From the NCBI RefSeq assembly GCF_026151205.1, contig NC_087083.1, positions 5,188,460 through 5,248,459 of the forward strand: a stretch of DNA of 60,000 nt, read 5' to 3'. The stretch is from Bolinopsis microptera (taxonomy: Eukaryota; Ctenophora; Tentaculata; Lobata; Bolinopsidae). A program made the translations under genes and the position numbers. The notes under the pieces were generated by a model. The model made no database searches, was not told the origin of the DNA, and saw only the letters and a program-made list of their open reading frames with translations. The stretch's first letter is position 1. Each line of letters begins with the position of its first letter. Shown piece after piece: positions 21,001 through 36,000 of this stretch.

Positions 21001-24000
21001 AGTATGAATAAACGATGTTCGGTTTGTGACATTTTTTTTACCTTGGGCAAAACCCAGGAGGGCCACGCCCATATTGACCCAATAACGTAACTGACCCCTT
21101 GCTTCTGAAGGTCGTAGAAGACTTCAAAATAGGCCTTAAACGAAAGCCGCTTATGCATGCGAGTATTAACATAGAACGGAGGCAAAATGCTGATATAACG
21201 CAATTTTGCTCTATTTTGTGCACAGTTTCCTCCAACTAACTCGAAAAGTAAGCATTTTAGGGTGCATGTGCTTCATAAGTGTATATAAACATGGCATGTC
21301 TGGCTACAATTTGCACTCATTCAAAAATCACTAAGGCCTTCATAGCTCAATGTACCACATAACCCATATTTTTTGCACGATTTCTGGAACCGAAAATCAT
21401 TTTTTCGCCAATAACTGTAAAAGTAAGCACTTTAAGGCATATGTTTCTCGTAAGGCATATATAAAATATGCCAATTGCGGTTCTTTTTGGCACTCTATCC
21501 AAAGACTTGCTATCACAATCCAATCAAAAGTTAGTAAAATCGGCTCCAGCTCCACGCCCAAAATGGTTTTTGGCGAATTTCTCGAAAAGTTAGGATTTTA
21601 GGAGGCAATGTGTTGATCAATAACTCAATATAAACATGCATATGCGCTTCGTTTAAGCCTATTTTGAAGACTCTACACCATCAGAAGCCAAGGTATATTT
21701 ACACCGCTTCTGATAACCCCCCCACCCCCCCCCCCCCTATAATACCAGGCCTCTTGCGAGTTGCGAGAGTGACAAAAAAGTGCACAGTTTTAAAGAAACC
21801 CCTGTGATAAATCGCTTTCTTGCACAACTGGGTCTAATTATAGAGGTAAATAAGGTCCGGTACATTCAGATACCCGTAGAGATTGGCAAGATTGACAGAG
21901 GTTTTGATCATTGAAATCAATAAAATATAGTACAGCAGGTTAAAATCGTTCGATCTAATGGTCCTTTTGGCTGATTTCTTTATTGGTATTTGATAAGCTG
22001 TATTGTAATTAGTTACGAATCTCTAATATTTTTGTGGTTACCCTTTTTCAGGTCCAGCCCTTCCGCAAGCTAATCCTAATTACTAAAATAATGTCAGATT
22101 TACTGAACTCCAACTTCAAATATTGATGATTTTAGTATTCCCTCAATCTAAAAATCTTCGAAATTTTTCTGCAAGGCATTTTAAACCACGTTTCATGAGC
22201 AATTCGATCACTTTTGGGAAAAAAATATTTTCAAATTTCACTTTGTTTTTCAAGTCTCGAAAAAAAATTTAAGTGAAAAATTTTTTGAAGTTTTCTAAAA
22301 AACTACATTTTCCTCCGTGTTTTCAACGATTTAAATCATTTTAAGCCAATAAAGAAATTTCACTTTTTTTTGGTGATAACTAATTTGGTAATCAATCCGA
22401 ATTAGCTGATTTGTCAGATGTAAAAACATTTTGATACAAAAGTTATACTCCTTTGATAAGATAAACATTCTAGGTTAATTTGCAGCCTTCTATAGTTCAC
22501 AACTAAAGATAATATTGGCAACCAGAAGGTGGGTACAAAAGGTGGTAAAAAGTGTAAAAAGTGGTGTTTCCGTTGAGATACAAAATTGGCAACAATTCTA
22601 ATTATGTTCGTAGGGTCCTAACTAACACCATATTTCCCGTTGAGAAATCCTTGTAACATTCGAATCCAACGGAATGCACTTTTCCCCTTACTATTCATCA
22701 TATAAAGCAGTACGATTATGTAATGACTGTGAAGATTCTTAGTCCAGTCATTTATGGACATGTGCCTACCAAATTTCAGATACCCACGAAACTTAGCACA
22801 GGAAACTTCCCAAAGTAGGAATAACTATTATCAGGTTGGAGACAATTTTTTTTACCTTGGGCAAAACCCAGAGGGCCAACGCCCCATATTGACCCAATAA
22901 CGTAACTGACCCCTTGCTTCTGAAGGTCGTAGAGACTTCAAAATAGGCTTAAAAACGAAGCCGCATATGCATGCGAGTCATTAACTTATGAACGACGGAG
23001 GTCAAAAATGGCTGATATAACCAATTTTGCTCTAGTTTGTGCACATTTTCCTCCAAATAACTCGAAAAGATAAGCATTTTAGGGTCATGTTGCTTCATAA
23101 GTTGTATATAACATGGCCATTCCTGCACAATTTGCACTCATTCAAAAATCTCTAAGGCTCATAGCTCAATTGTACCACATACCCATATTTTTAGGCATGA
23201 ATTCTGACCGACAATCATTTTTTCGCCATAAACTGTAAAATAACACTTTAAGGCATATGTATTCTTCGGAAGTCATATAATAAATATGCCGAATTGCGGT
23301 TCTTTGCACTCTAATCCACAGACTCTATCACAATCCTATCAACAGTTAGTAAAATCGGCTCATCGCCACGCCCCAAAATGGTTTTTGGCGAAATTTTCCT
23401 ATTCTCGAAAAGTAAGATTTTAGGGCAATGTTTGATCAATAAACTCTAGATAAACACTGGCATATGCGGCTTCGTTTAAGCTATTGTTTGAAAGTCTCTA
23501 CGACCGTTCAGAAGCAAGGTATATTTACAACTCGCTTCCTATACCCCCCCCCCCCCCCCCTCCCGATAAAACAGGCCTCATGCGAGTTGCGAGAGTGGAC
23601 AAAAAGTGCAAACCGTTTAAAGAAACCCCTGTGAGAAATCGCATTTCGTAGCACAACTGGGTCAAGTATATAGGAAATAAGAGTCCGGTAACATTCAGAT
23701 TACCCGGTATAGATTGGCAAGATTGACAGAGTTTTATCATTTGAAATCAATAAAAGATAGTACAAGCAGGTAAAAAACGGTTCGATCTTAAATGGTCCTT
23801 TTGTGCTGTTTCTCTATGTGAATTTGATAAAGCTGTATTGTAATTAGTTACGAAACTCTAATATTGTGTGTTTAACCTTTCAGGTCCAGCCCTTTCCGCT
23901 AAGCTATTTCCTAATTACAAAAATATGTCGAATTTTACTGAACTCCAACTTCAAAATTGATGATTTTAGTATCACAAGCTAATAATCTCGAAAATTTTTC

Positions 24001-27000
24001 TGCAAGGCATTTTTATACCACGTATCATCAATTCGATCACTTTTTAGGCGGAAAAAAATATTTTCAAATTTTCAAACTTTTTTTTCAAAGTCCCGAAAAA
24101 AAATTTTAAAGTGAAAAATTTTTTTGAAGTTTTTTCTAAAAACTACATTTCTCCGGGTTCAAACGATTTTAAATCATTTTAAGCCAATAAAACAATTTTT
24201 TCACATTTTTTTGGTGATTAACTAATTGGTAATTATCCAATTAGCTGATTGTCCGATGTAAAAACTTTATGATACAAAAGTTTTACTCCTTGATAAGATT
24301 AACATTCTAGTTCATTTTGCACCTTCTATGTGTTCACAACTAAAGATATTTGGCAAACAGAAAGGTGGTACGAAAGTGGTAAAAAGTGGTAAAAGTGGTG
24401 TTTTCCGTTGAGATACAAAATTGCAACAAGTACTAATTAAGTTCGAGGGGTCCTAACTACCATATTCCGTTGAGAAATCCTTGTGAACATTCAATCCAAC
24501 GGAATGCCACTTTTCCCCCTTCTATTCATGGCTAAAAATGCGATACATTATGTCATGACTGTGAAGATTCTTCGTCCCAGTCATTTTTGACATGTGGCCC
24601 TGAAATTTTCAGATACCCACGAAACTTTGCACAGAAACTTCCCAAAGGTATGAAAAAACGATTTTCAGGGTTGAGACATTTTTTTTTACTTGGGCAAAAC
24701 CAGGAGTCCACGCCCATAATGACCCAATAAACGTAACTGACACCATGCTTCTGATGTGTTGAAGACTTCAAAATAGGCTAAACGAAGCCGCATATGCATG
24801 CAGTTAGGTTAACAGAAACGGGAGGCAAAATGGCTGATATAACCAATTTTGCTCTATTTGTGCACATTTCTCCAAATAACCTCGAAAGTAAGCCATTTTA
24901 GGGTCAAGTTTCTCATAAAGTTGTATATAAACATGTCATTCCCTGAACAATGTTTGCACACATTCAAAAATCTCTAAGGCCTTCATACTCAATGTACCTC
25001 ATACCCATAATTTTGTTTTGCATGATTTCTGGAACCGAAAATCAGTTTTTCGGGCCAATTAACTGTAAAGTAAGCACTTTAAGGCATATGTTTCTTCGTA
25101 AGTCATATATAAATATGCCAATTGCCGTTCTTTTTGCACTCTATCCAAAGACTCAATCACAAACCTATCAAAAGTTATTAAAATCGGCTCAGCGCCACGC
25201 CCAAAATGGGTTTTTGGCGAATTCTCTCCAAAAGTAAGGATTTTAGGCACTGTGTTGATCAATAACTCTTATATAAACATCATATGGGCTTTCGTTTAAG
25301 CCTATTTTGAAGTCTCTTACGCCTTCAGGAAGCAAGTAATTTAACAACTCGCTTTCCCATACCCCACCCCCCCCCCGCCCCCCTATAATACCAGGCCTCT
25401 GAGAGTTGCGAGAGTGACAAAAATTGCACAGTATAATAGAAACCCCTGTGAGAAATCGCATTTCTTGCACAACTGGGTCCTAATTATAGAGGTAAATAAG
25501 AGGTCCGGAACATTCAGAATACCCGGTATAGATTGTGCAAGATTGACAGAGGTTTTGATCATTGAAATCAAAATATGATAGTACAGCATAAAATCGGTTC
25601 GATCTTAAATGTTCCTTTTTGGTGCTGTTTCTTTATGTGAATTTGATAAAGCCTGTATTGTAATTAGTTTACTAAACTCATAATATTGTGTGTTTAACCT
25701 TTTTCCAGGTCCAGCCCTTTTCCGCTAAGCATTCCTAATTACAAAATGTCGAGTTTTACTGAACTCCAACTCAAATATTGATGATTATATTTAGTAGTCC
25801 TCAATCTAAAAATCTTCGAAAATTTTTCTGCAAGGCATTTTTTATCCACGTTTCATGCAATTCGATCACTTTTGGGCGAAAAAAAATATATCAAATTTTC
25901 AACTTTTTTTCCAAGTCTCAAAAAAAATTTTAAGTGAAAATTTTGAAGTTTTTCTAAAACTACATTTCTCCGTGCTGTCATCAAACGAATTTAAAAATCA
26001 TTTTAAGCCCAATAAAAAAATTTTCACTTTTTTTGGTGATTAACTAATGGTAATTATCCAATTAGCGATTGTCCGATGTATAAACTTTTGATACAAAAGT
26101 TTTACTCCTTGAAAAGATAAACCTTCTAGGTTAATTTGCAGCCTTCTATGATGTTCACGATGGAACTCTAAGATATTTGGCATAAACCGAAAGGTGGTAC
26201 AAAGGTGGTAAAAAGTGTAAAAGTGGTGTTTCCCGGTTGAGATACAAAATTGGCAACAAGTCTAATTATGTTCGTAGGGTCCTAACTACCATATTCCGTT
26301 GAGAAATCCTGTGAACATTCGAATCCAACGGAATGCCACTTTTCCCTACAATTCATGCTAATAATGATACATTATGTCATGACTGTGAAGATTCTTAGTC
26401 CCAGTCATGTTATGGATCATGTGCCTGCAAATTTTCAGATACCCACGAAACTTTGGCACCAGAACTTCCCAAAGGTATGAAATAAACGATTTTCGTCGGA
26501 GACATTTTTTTTACCTTGGTCAAAACCCAGGAGGGCCACGCCCATATTGACCCAAAAAGTAACAGACCCCTTGCTTCTGAAGGTCGAAGAGACTTCAAAA
26601 TAGGCTTAAACGAAGGCCGCATAATGCATTGCGCGTTATTAAACAAAGAACGGTAGGCAAAAATGGGCTGATATACCCCATTTTTGCTACTATTTTGGTG
26701 CACATTTCCTCAAATAACTCGAAAGTAGCATTTTAGGTGCAAGTTGCTTCATAAGTTGTATATGAAAACATGGCCATTCTTGCAACCAATTTGCACTCAT
26801 TCAAAAATCTCTAAGGCCTTCATACTCAATGTAACCACATAACCCATAATTTGTCATGACTTTCTGGAACCGAAAATCAGTTTTTTCGCCAATAACTGGT
26901 AAAATAAGCACTTTAAGGGCATATGTTTCTTCGTAAGTCATATATAAATAGCAATTGCCGGTTCTTTTTGCACTCTATCCAAAGACACAATCACAATCCT

Positions 27001-30000
27001 ATCAAAGTTAGTAATCGCTCTGCGCCACGCCCAAAATGGTTTTTGGCGAATTCCCACGAAAAGTAAGGATATTAGGCAATGTGGTTGATCAATAACCTTT
27101 AAATAAACATGCATGCATATGCGGCTTCGTTTAAGCCTATTTTGAAGTCTCTACGACCTTCAGAAGCAAGGTATATTTACACTCCTTCCTATACCCCCCC
27201 CCCCCCCCCCCCTATATACCAGGCCTCTTGCAGTTGCGAAGTGACAAAAAGTTGCACAGTATTAAAAAACCCCTGTGAGAAATCGCATTTCTTGCACAAC
27301 TGGGTCTAATTATAGAGTATATAAGAGGGTCCGGTACATTCAGATCCCGGTATAGATTGGCAAGATTGACAGAGGTTTGATCATTGAAATCAAAAAAATG
27401 ATAGTAAAGCAGGTAAAAATCGGTTCGATCTTAAATGGTCCTTTTGTGCTGTTTTTCTTTATGTGGAATTTGATAAAGCTGTATTGTATTAGTTTACGAA
27501 ACTCTAATATTGTGTGTTAACACTTTTTCAGGTTCCAGCCCTTTCCGCTAAGCTATACCTAATACAAAAAAAATTCGAGATTTACTGAACTCGCAACTTC
27601 AAATATTGATTATTTTAAGTATTCCTCAATCTAAAAATCTTCGAAATTTTTCTGCAAGGCATTTAAATCCACTTTCATGCAATTCGATCACTTTTGGCGA
27701 AAAAAAAATATTTTCAAATTTTCCAAAACTTTTTTTATCAAGTACTCAAAAAAATTTTAAAGTGAAAAATTTTTGAAGTTCTTTTTTTATTTTTTTCTAA
27801 ATACTACATTTCTCCTCCGTGTTTCAAACGATTTAAAATCATTTTAAGCCAATAAAAAATTTCACTTTTTTTGGTGATTAACTAATTGGTAATTATCCAA
27901 TTAGCTGATTGTCCGATGTAAAAACTTTGATACAAAATTTTTTACTCCGGATAGATAAACATTCTAGGTTAATTTGCAGCCTTCTATGTTTCACAACTAA
28001 AGATATTTGGCCAAACCAGAAAGGGGTACAAAAGGTGGTAAAAAGTGTAAAAGTGGTGTTTCCGTTGAGATAACAAAATGGCAACAAAGTCTAATTATGT
28101 TCGTAGGTCCTAACTAACTACCATATTCCGTTGAAAAATCCTTGTGAACTTCGAATCCAACGGAATGGCCCACTTTTCCCCCTTACATTCATGCTAATAA
28201 TGCATACATTATGTCATGACTGTGAAGATTTCTTAGTCCAGTCGTATGGACATGTGCCTGCCAAATTTTCAGATACCCACGACACTATGCACAGAACTTC
28301 CCAAAGTTAGAATTAAACGATTTTCGGTTGGAGACATTTTTTTTTACCTTGGGCAAAACCCAGGAGGGGCCACGCCCATATTGACCCAATAGGTAACTGA
28401 CCCCTTTGCTTCTGAAGGTCGTAGAGACTTCAAACTAGGCTAAACGAAGCCCGCATATGCAATGCGAGTTATTAACATAGAACGGGAGGCAAAAAATGGC
28501 TGATATAACCAATTTTGCTCTATTTTGTGCACGCATTTCCCTCCAAATAACTCGAAAAGTAAGCATTTTAGGGTGCATGTTTGCTTCATAAGTTGTATAT
28601 AAACTGGCCATGTTTCTGCACAATTTGGCACTCAATCAAAATTCTCCTAAGGCCCGTTCATAGCTCAATGTTGTACCACATACCCATAATTTTTTGCATG
28701 ATTCTGGAACCGAAAATCAGTTTTTCGCCATAACTGTAAAAGTAAAGCACTTAAGGCATATGTTTCTTCGTACGTCATATATCAATATGCAATTGCGGTT
28801 CTTTTGCACACTAACCAAAGACTCTATCACAATCCTATCAAAAGTTAGTTAAATGCGGCTCAGCGCCACGCCCAAAATGGTTTTTTTGGCGAATTTCTCG
28901 AAAAGTTAAGGATTTTAGGCAATGTGTTGATCAATAAACTCTTTATAACACATCATATGCGGCTTCGTTATTAAGCCTATTTTGAAAGTCTCTCTACGAC
29001 CTTCAGAAGCAATGTATGATATTTTACACTTGACGCTTCCTATAAACCCCCCCCCCCCCCCCCCCCTATAATACCAGGCCTCTTGCGAGTTGGCGAGATG
29101 ACCAAAAAGTGCACATTTAAAGAAACCCTGTGAGAATCGCTATTACTTGCACAACTGGGTACTAATTAATAGAGTAAAATAAAGAGGTCCGGGAACATTC
29201 AGATACCCGGTATAGATTGGCAAGATTGTACAGAGGTTTTGATCATTGAAATCATAAAATGATAGTACAGCAGGTAAAATCGGTTCGATCTTACATGGTC
29301 CTTTTGTGCGAGTTTTCTTTAGTGGAATTTGATAAAGCTTATTGTAATTAGTTACGAAACTCAATATTGTGTTGTTTAACCTATTTCAGGGTCCACCCTT
29401 TCCGCTAAGCTATACTAATTACTAAAAATATGGTCGAGATTTACTGAACTCCAACTTCAAATAATTGATGATTCTAGTATTCCTCAATCAAAAAATCTTC
29501 GAAATTTTTTCTGCAAGGCATTTTTATCCACGTTATCATCATCCATGCAATTCGATCACTTTTTGGCGGAAAAAATATTTTCAAGATTGTTTCAAACTTT
29601 TTTTTTCAATCTCGAAAAAAAATTTTAATGAAAAATTTTGAAGTTTTCTAAAAACTACATTTCTCCGTTGTTTTTCACAAACGATTTATATCAATTAAGC
29701 CAAACAAAATTTTCACTTTTTTTCGGTGATTAACTAATGTGGAAAGTATCCAATTAGCTGATTTCCGATGTAAAAACTTTTGAAACAAAAGTTGTACTCC
29801 TTGATAAGATAAACATCTAGGTTAATTTGCCAGCCTTCCTATGATGTTCACAAACTAAAAATAGGCAAACCAGAAAGGTGTACAAAGGTGGTAAAAAGTG
29901 GTAAAAGTGGTGTTTTCCGTTGAGATACAAAATTGGCAACAAGTCTAGATTATGTTCGTAGGGGTCCTAACTACCTTATCCGTTGAGAATCCTTGTGAAC

Positions 30001-33000
30001 ATCGAATCCAACGGAATGCCACTTTTCCCCTTACTATTCATGCTAATAATGCATACATTAGTCATGACTGTGACGATTCTAGTCCAGTCATTTAGTGGAC
30101 CTGTGCCAGCAAATTTTCAGATACCCAGAAACTTTGCACAGAACTTCCCAAGGTATGAATACACGATTTTCGGTGGAGACAATTGTTTTTTTTACCGCTT
30201 GGGCAAAACCCAAGGAGGGCCACGCCCATATTGAACCCAATAAAATAACTGACCCTTGCTCTAAGGTCGAAGAGACTTCAAATAGGCTTAAACGAAGCCG
30301 CATATGCATGCGAGTTATTAACATAGAACGGGAAGCAAAAATGGCTGATATACCCAATTTTGCTCTATTTTGCTGCACATTTCCTCCAAATAACTCGAAA
30401 AGTAAGCAATTTTAACTAGGTCATGATGCTATCATAATTGTATATAAACAGGCCATTTCTGCACAATTTGCCACTCATTTCAAAAATCATCTAAGGCCTT
30501 CATAGCTCTAATGTACCACATACTCCATATTTTTCATGATTTCTGGAACCGAAAATCAGTTTTTCGCCAATTAACTGTAAAAGTAACACTTTAGGCATAT
30601 GTTAGGTCCTTCCGTAGGTCATATATAAATAAGCCAATTGCGGTCTTTTGCACTCATCCAAGGACCATCCACAATCCTATCAAAGTTAGTAAAAAATCGG
30701 CTCAGCGAGCCACGCCCAAAATGTTTTTGGCGAATTTCTCGAAAAGTAAGGATTTTTAGGCAATGTGTGATCATAACTCTTATAAAAACATGCATATGCG
30801 GCGTCGTTTATCCTATTTTGAAGTCTCTACGACTGCAGGAAGCAAGGTATAATTTACACTCGCTTTCTCTATACCCCCCACTCCCCCCCCCCCTATACAT
30901 ACCAGGCTCTTCGAGATTGCGAGAGTGGACAAAAAGTGCATAGGCAGTTAAAGAAACCCCGGTGAGAAATCGCATTTCTTGCACAACGGTCTAATTATAG
31001 ACGTAAATAAAGGTCCGGTACATCAATACCCGTATAATTGGCAAGATTGACAGAGGTTTATGATCAATGAAATCAATAAAAAGATAGTACAGCAGGTAAA
31101 ACGGTATTCGATCTGAATGTCCTTTGGCTGTTCTTTTATGTGGAATTTGATAAAGATGTATTTAATTAAGTTTACGAAAACTCTAATATAAGTGTGGTTA
31201 ACAACCTTATTCAGGGTCCCAGCCCTTTCCGCTAAGCTATCCAATTACAAAATATGTCGAGGATTTAACCTGAACTCCAACTTTCACATATTGATGATTT
31301 TTTAGTATTCCTCAATCTAAAAATATTCGAAATTTTTCTGCAAGGCATTTTTATCCACGTTCATGCAATTCGATCACTTTTGGCGAAAAAAATATTTTCA
31401 ATTTTCAAACTTTTTTTTCAGTCTCGAAAAAAAATTTTAAGTGAAAAATTTTTGAAGTTTTCTAAAAACTACATTTCTCCGTGTTTCAAACGATTTAAAT
31501 CATTTTAGCCAATAAAAAATTTTCACTTTTTTTGTGATTAACTATTGGTAATAACCCAATTAGCTGATTGTCCGTGAAAAAAACTTTTGGATACAAAAGT
31601 TATAGCTCCTTGAGAAGATAAACAGTCTAGGGTAATTTGCAGCCTTACCTCTGATGTTCACAACTAAAGATATTGGCCATACCAGAAAGGTGGTTACAAA
31701 GGTGGTAAAAAGTGGTTAAAAGAGTGTGATATCCGTTGAGATACAAATTGCAACAAGTCTCCTTATGTTCTAGGTCCTAAACTACCAATATTCCGTTGAG
31801 AAATCCTTGTGAACATCGAATCCAACGAAATGCCACTTTTCCCTTACTATTCATGCTAATAAGCATACATTAATGTCAATGACTGTGAAGATTCTTAGTC
31901 CGTCATTTTGGACATGTCCTGCAAATTTTCAGAATACCCACGAAAAACTTTGCACAGAATCTTCCAAGGTATTGAATAAACGATTTTCCGTTTGGAGACA
32001 TTTTTTTACCTGGGCACAACCCAGGAGGGCCACGCCCCCATATTGACCCACTAACGAAACTGACCCCTTGCTTCTGAAGGTCGATAGAGACTTCAAAACT
32101 AGGCTTAAACGAAGCCGCATCTGCATGCGAGTTTATTAACATAAACGGAAGGCTAAAAATGGCTGATATAACCAATTATGCTCTATTTTGTGCACGATAT
32201 CCTCCAAATAACTCGAAAAAGGTAATCATTTCGGGTGCATGATGCTTCTTAAGTTGTATATAAACATGGCATATCTGCCAATTGGCACTCATGTTCCCAA
32301 AAAAAAATCACTAAGGCCTTCATAACTCAAATGTACCACTCTAACCCATATTTTTGCATGATTTCTGGAACGAAAATCAGTTTTTCCCAATAACTGTAAA
32401 AGTAAGCACTTTATGCATATGATTCTTCGTATCATATATAAATATGCCAATTGCGGTTCCTTTTCACTCTATCCAAAGACTCTAATCACAATCCTATCAA
32501 AATTAGTAAAAACGGCTCAGCGCCACGCCCAAAATGGTTTTTGGCGAATTTCCACAAAAGTAGGATTTAAGTAGGCAATGTGATGATCAATAACTCTTAT
32601 ATAAACATGCAATATGCGGCTCGTTAAGCCTATTTTGAAGTCCTCTAACGAACCTTCAGAATCAGGTTATTTACACTCGCTTCCTATACCCCCCCCCCCC
32701 CCCCCCCCCCCTATAATACCACATCCATGCGAGTTTGCGAGAGTGACCGAAAAGAGGCACAGTTTTAAAGAAACCGCAGTGCGAAATCGCATTTCTTGCA
32801 CAACTGGGTCTAATTATAGAGGAAAATAAGAGGTCCGTACATTTCAGATCCCGGAAAAGATTGGCAAGATTGCCGAGGAGTTTGATCATTGAAATCAAAA
32901 AATGATAGTAACAGCAGGTAAAAATCGGGTTCGATCTTAAATGGTCCCTTTTTGGTGCTGTTTCTTTATGTGGAATTGATTAAAGCTGTATTGTAATTAG

Positions 33001-36000
33001 TTACGAAACTCTAATTTGTGTGTAACCCTTTTTTCAGGTCCAGCCCTTCCGCTAGCTATTCCTAATTTACTAAAATCATTTCGAATTTACTGAACACCAA
33101 CTTCAAATATTGGATGATTTTTAGTATTCCTCAATCTAAAAATCTTCGAAATTTTCTGCAAGGCTTTTTTATCCACGTTTGCATGCAATTCGATCACTTT
33201 TGGCGGAAAAAAATATTTTCAAATTTTCCAAACTTTTTTTTCAAAGTCTCGGATAAAAAATTTTAAGTGAAAATTTTTGCGGTTTTCTAAAAACTACATT
33301 TCTCCGTGTTTCAAACGATAAATCATTTAAGCCAATAAAAAATTTTTCACTTTTTTGGTGATTAACTAATTGGTAATTATCCAATTAGCGATTGTCCGAT
33401 GTAAAAAACTTTTGATACAAAAGTTTTACTCCTTGATAAGAAAACATTCTAGGTTAATTTGCAGCCTTCTATGATGTTCACGAACTAAAGATATTTGGCA
33501 AACAGAATGTGGTACAACGGTGTAAAAAGTGGTAAAAGTGTGTTTTCCGTTGAGATACAAATTGGCAACAAGTCTAATTATGTCGTAAGGTCCAAACTAC
33601 ATATTCCGTTGAGAAATCCTTGTGAACATCGAATCCAACGGAATGCCAACTTTTCCCTTACTATTCATGCTAATAATGCCATACATTATTCATGACTGGA
33701 AGATTCTTAGTCCAGTCATTATGGACATGTGCCTGCAAATTTTCAGAATACCCACGAAACTTTGCAACAGAACTTCCCAAAGGTATGAATAAACGATTTC
33801 TCGTTGGGAGACATTTTTTTTTAACCTTGGGCAAAACCCAGGAGCCAATGCCCATATTGACCCATATAACTAACTGACCCCTTGCTTCTGAAGGTCGTAT
33901 AGACTTCAAAAATAGGCTTAAAACGAAGCCGCATATGCATGCCGAGTTATTAACAAGAACGGGAGGCAAAAATGGCTGATATAACCAATTGTGTGCTCTA
34001 TTTGGTGCACATTTCCACCAAATAACTCGAAAAGTTGCATTTTTAGGGTGCATGTTCTTCATAAGGTTGTTATATAACATGGCCATTATCTGGCACGAAT
34101 TTCACTACTTTCAAAAATCACTAAGGCCTTCATAGCTCAATTAGCCACATACCCCAAATTTTGCATGAATTCTGGGAACCTGAAAATCAGTTTTTTCCCG
34201 CCAATAACTGTAAAAGAAAGCCTTAAAGGCATAAGTTTTCTTCGTAAGTCATATATAAATATTGCCAATTGCGGTTCTTTTGCATCTATCCAAAGACTCT
34301 ATCACAAGTCCCAATCGAAAAGTTAGTAAAATCGGCTCAGCGCCACGCCCAAAATGGTTTTTGGCGAATTTCTCACGAAAAGTAAGGATTTTTAGGCAAT
34401 GTGTTGATCAATAACTTCTTATATAAACATGCATTGCGGCTTCGTTTACAGCCATTTGTAAGTCCACTACGACCTTCAGAAGCAAGGTAATATTTACACC
34501 TCGCTTCCTAATACCCCCCCCCCCCCCCCCCTATAATACCAGGCCCCTTGCAGTTGCGAGAGGACAAAATGCACATTTTAAAGAAACCCCTGTGAGAAAT
34601 CGCATTTCTTGCACAACTGGTCTAATATAGAGTAAATAAGAGTCCTGTACATTCAGATAACCCGGTATGATTGGCAAGATGACAGAGGTTTTGAGCATTG
34701 AAATCAATAAAATGATAGTACAGCAGGTAAAATCGGTCGATCTTAAATGTCCTTTTGTGCTGTTTTCTTCTTTTATGTGGAATTTGATAAAGCTGTATTG
34801 TAATTATTTACGAAACTCTAATATTGTGTGGTTAACCTTTTTCAGTCCAGCCCTTTCCGCTAACTAATCCTAATTACTAAAATATGTCGAGATTTACTGA
34901 ACCCAACTGTCAAATTTGATGATTTTAGAATTCCTCATTCTAAAAATCTCGAAATATTCTGCAGGCATTTTTAAATCCACGTTTTCACAATTGCAATTTT
35001 CGATTCACTTTTGGCGGAAAAAACAATTTTCGAAAATTTTCAAAACTTTTTTTTTTCAAGTCTCGAAAAAAAATTTTAAGTGGAAAAATTTTTGAAGTTT
35101 TTTAAAAACAACATTGCTCCGTGTTCAAAAACGATTAGAATCATTTTAAGCCAATAAAAAACTTATTCGACTTTTTTGTGGAGTTACTAATTGGTAAATT
35201 ATCCAATTAAGCTGATTGTCCGGATGTAAAAACTTTGATACAAAAGGTTAAACTCCTAGATAAGATAAACATTCTAGGTAAATTAGCAGCCTTCAATATG
35301 TCACTAACTAAAGAATTTGGCAAACCAGAAAGGTGGTACAAGTGGTAAAAAAAGTGGTAAAAGTGGGTTTCCGTTGAGATACAAAATTGGCAACAATCTA
35401 ATTATGTTCGTAGGGGTCCAAACTACCATATTATTTCCCCCCGTTGAGAAATCCATGTGAACATTCGAATCAACGAAATGCCACTTTTCCCTTACTATTC
35501 ATGCAATAATGCATACATTATGTCATGACTGAAGATTCTAGTCAAACCAGTTCATTTATGGACAAGTGCCTGCAAATTTTCAGATACCCACGAAACGTTG
35601 CACAGAACTTCCCAAAGGTATGAATAAACGATTTTTCGGTTGAGACATTTTTTTTACCTTGGGCGAAACCCCATGGAGGGCCACGCCCATAATGACCCAA
35701 TAACGTAACTGACCCCCTTGCTCCTGAATGTCGTAGAGAACTGTCAAATAGGCTTAAACGAAGCCGCATATGCATGCGAGTTATTAATACATAGAACGGA
35801 GCAAAAATGGCTGATATAACCAATTTTGCTCTATTTTGTGCACATTTCCTCAAATAACTCGAAAAGTAAGCATTTTAGGGTGCAAATGTTTGCTTCAAAA
35901 GTTGTATAATAAACATGGCCAATTCTGGCACAATGTTGCCACGCATTCAAAAATCTCTAAGGCCTTCATAGCTCAATGTACCACATACCCCCCATATTTT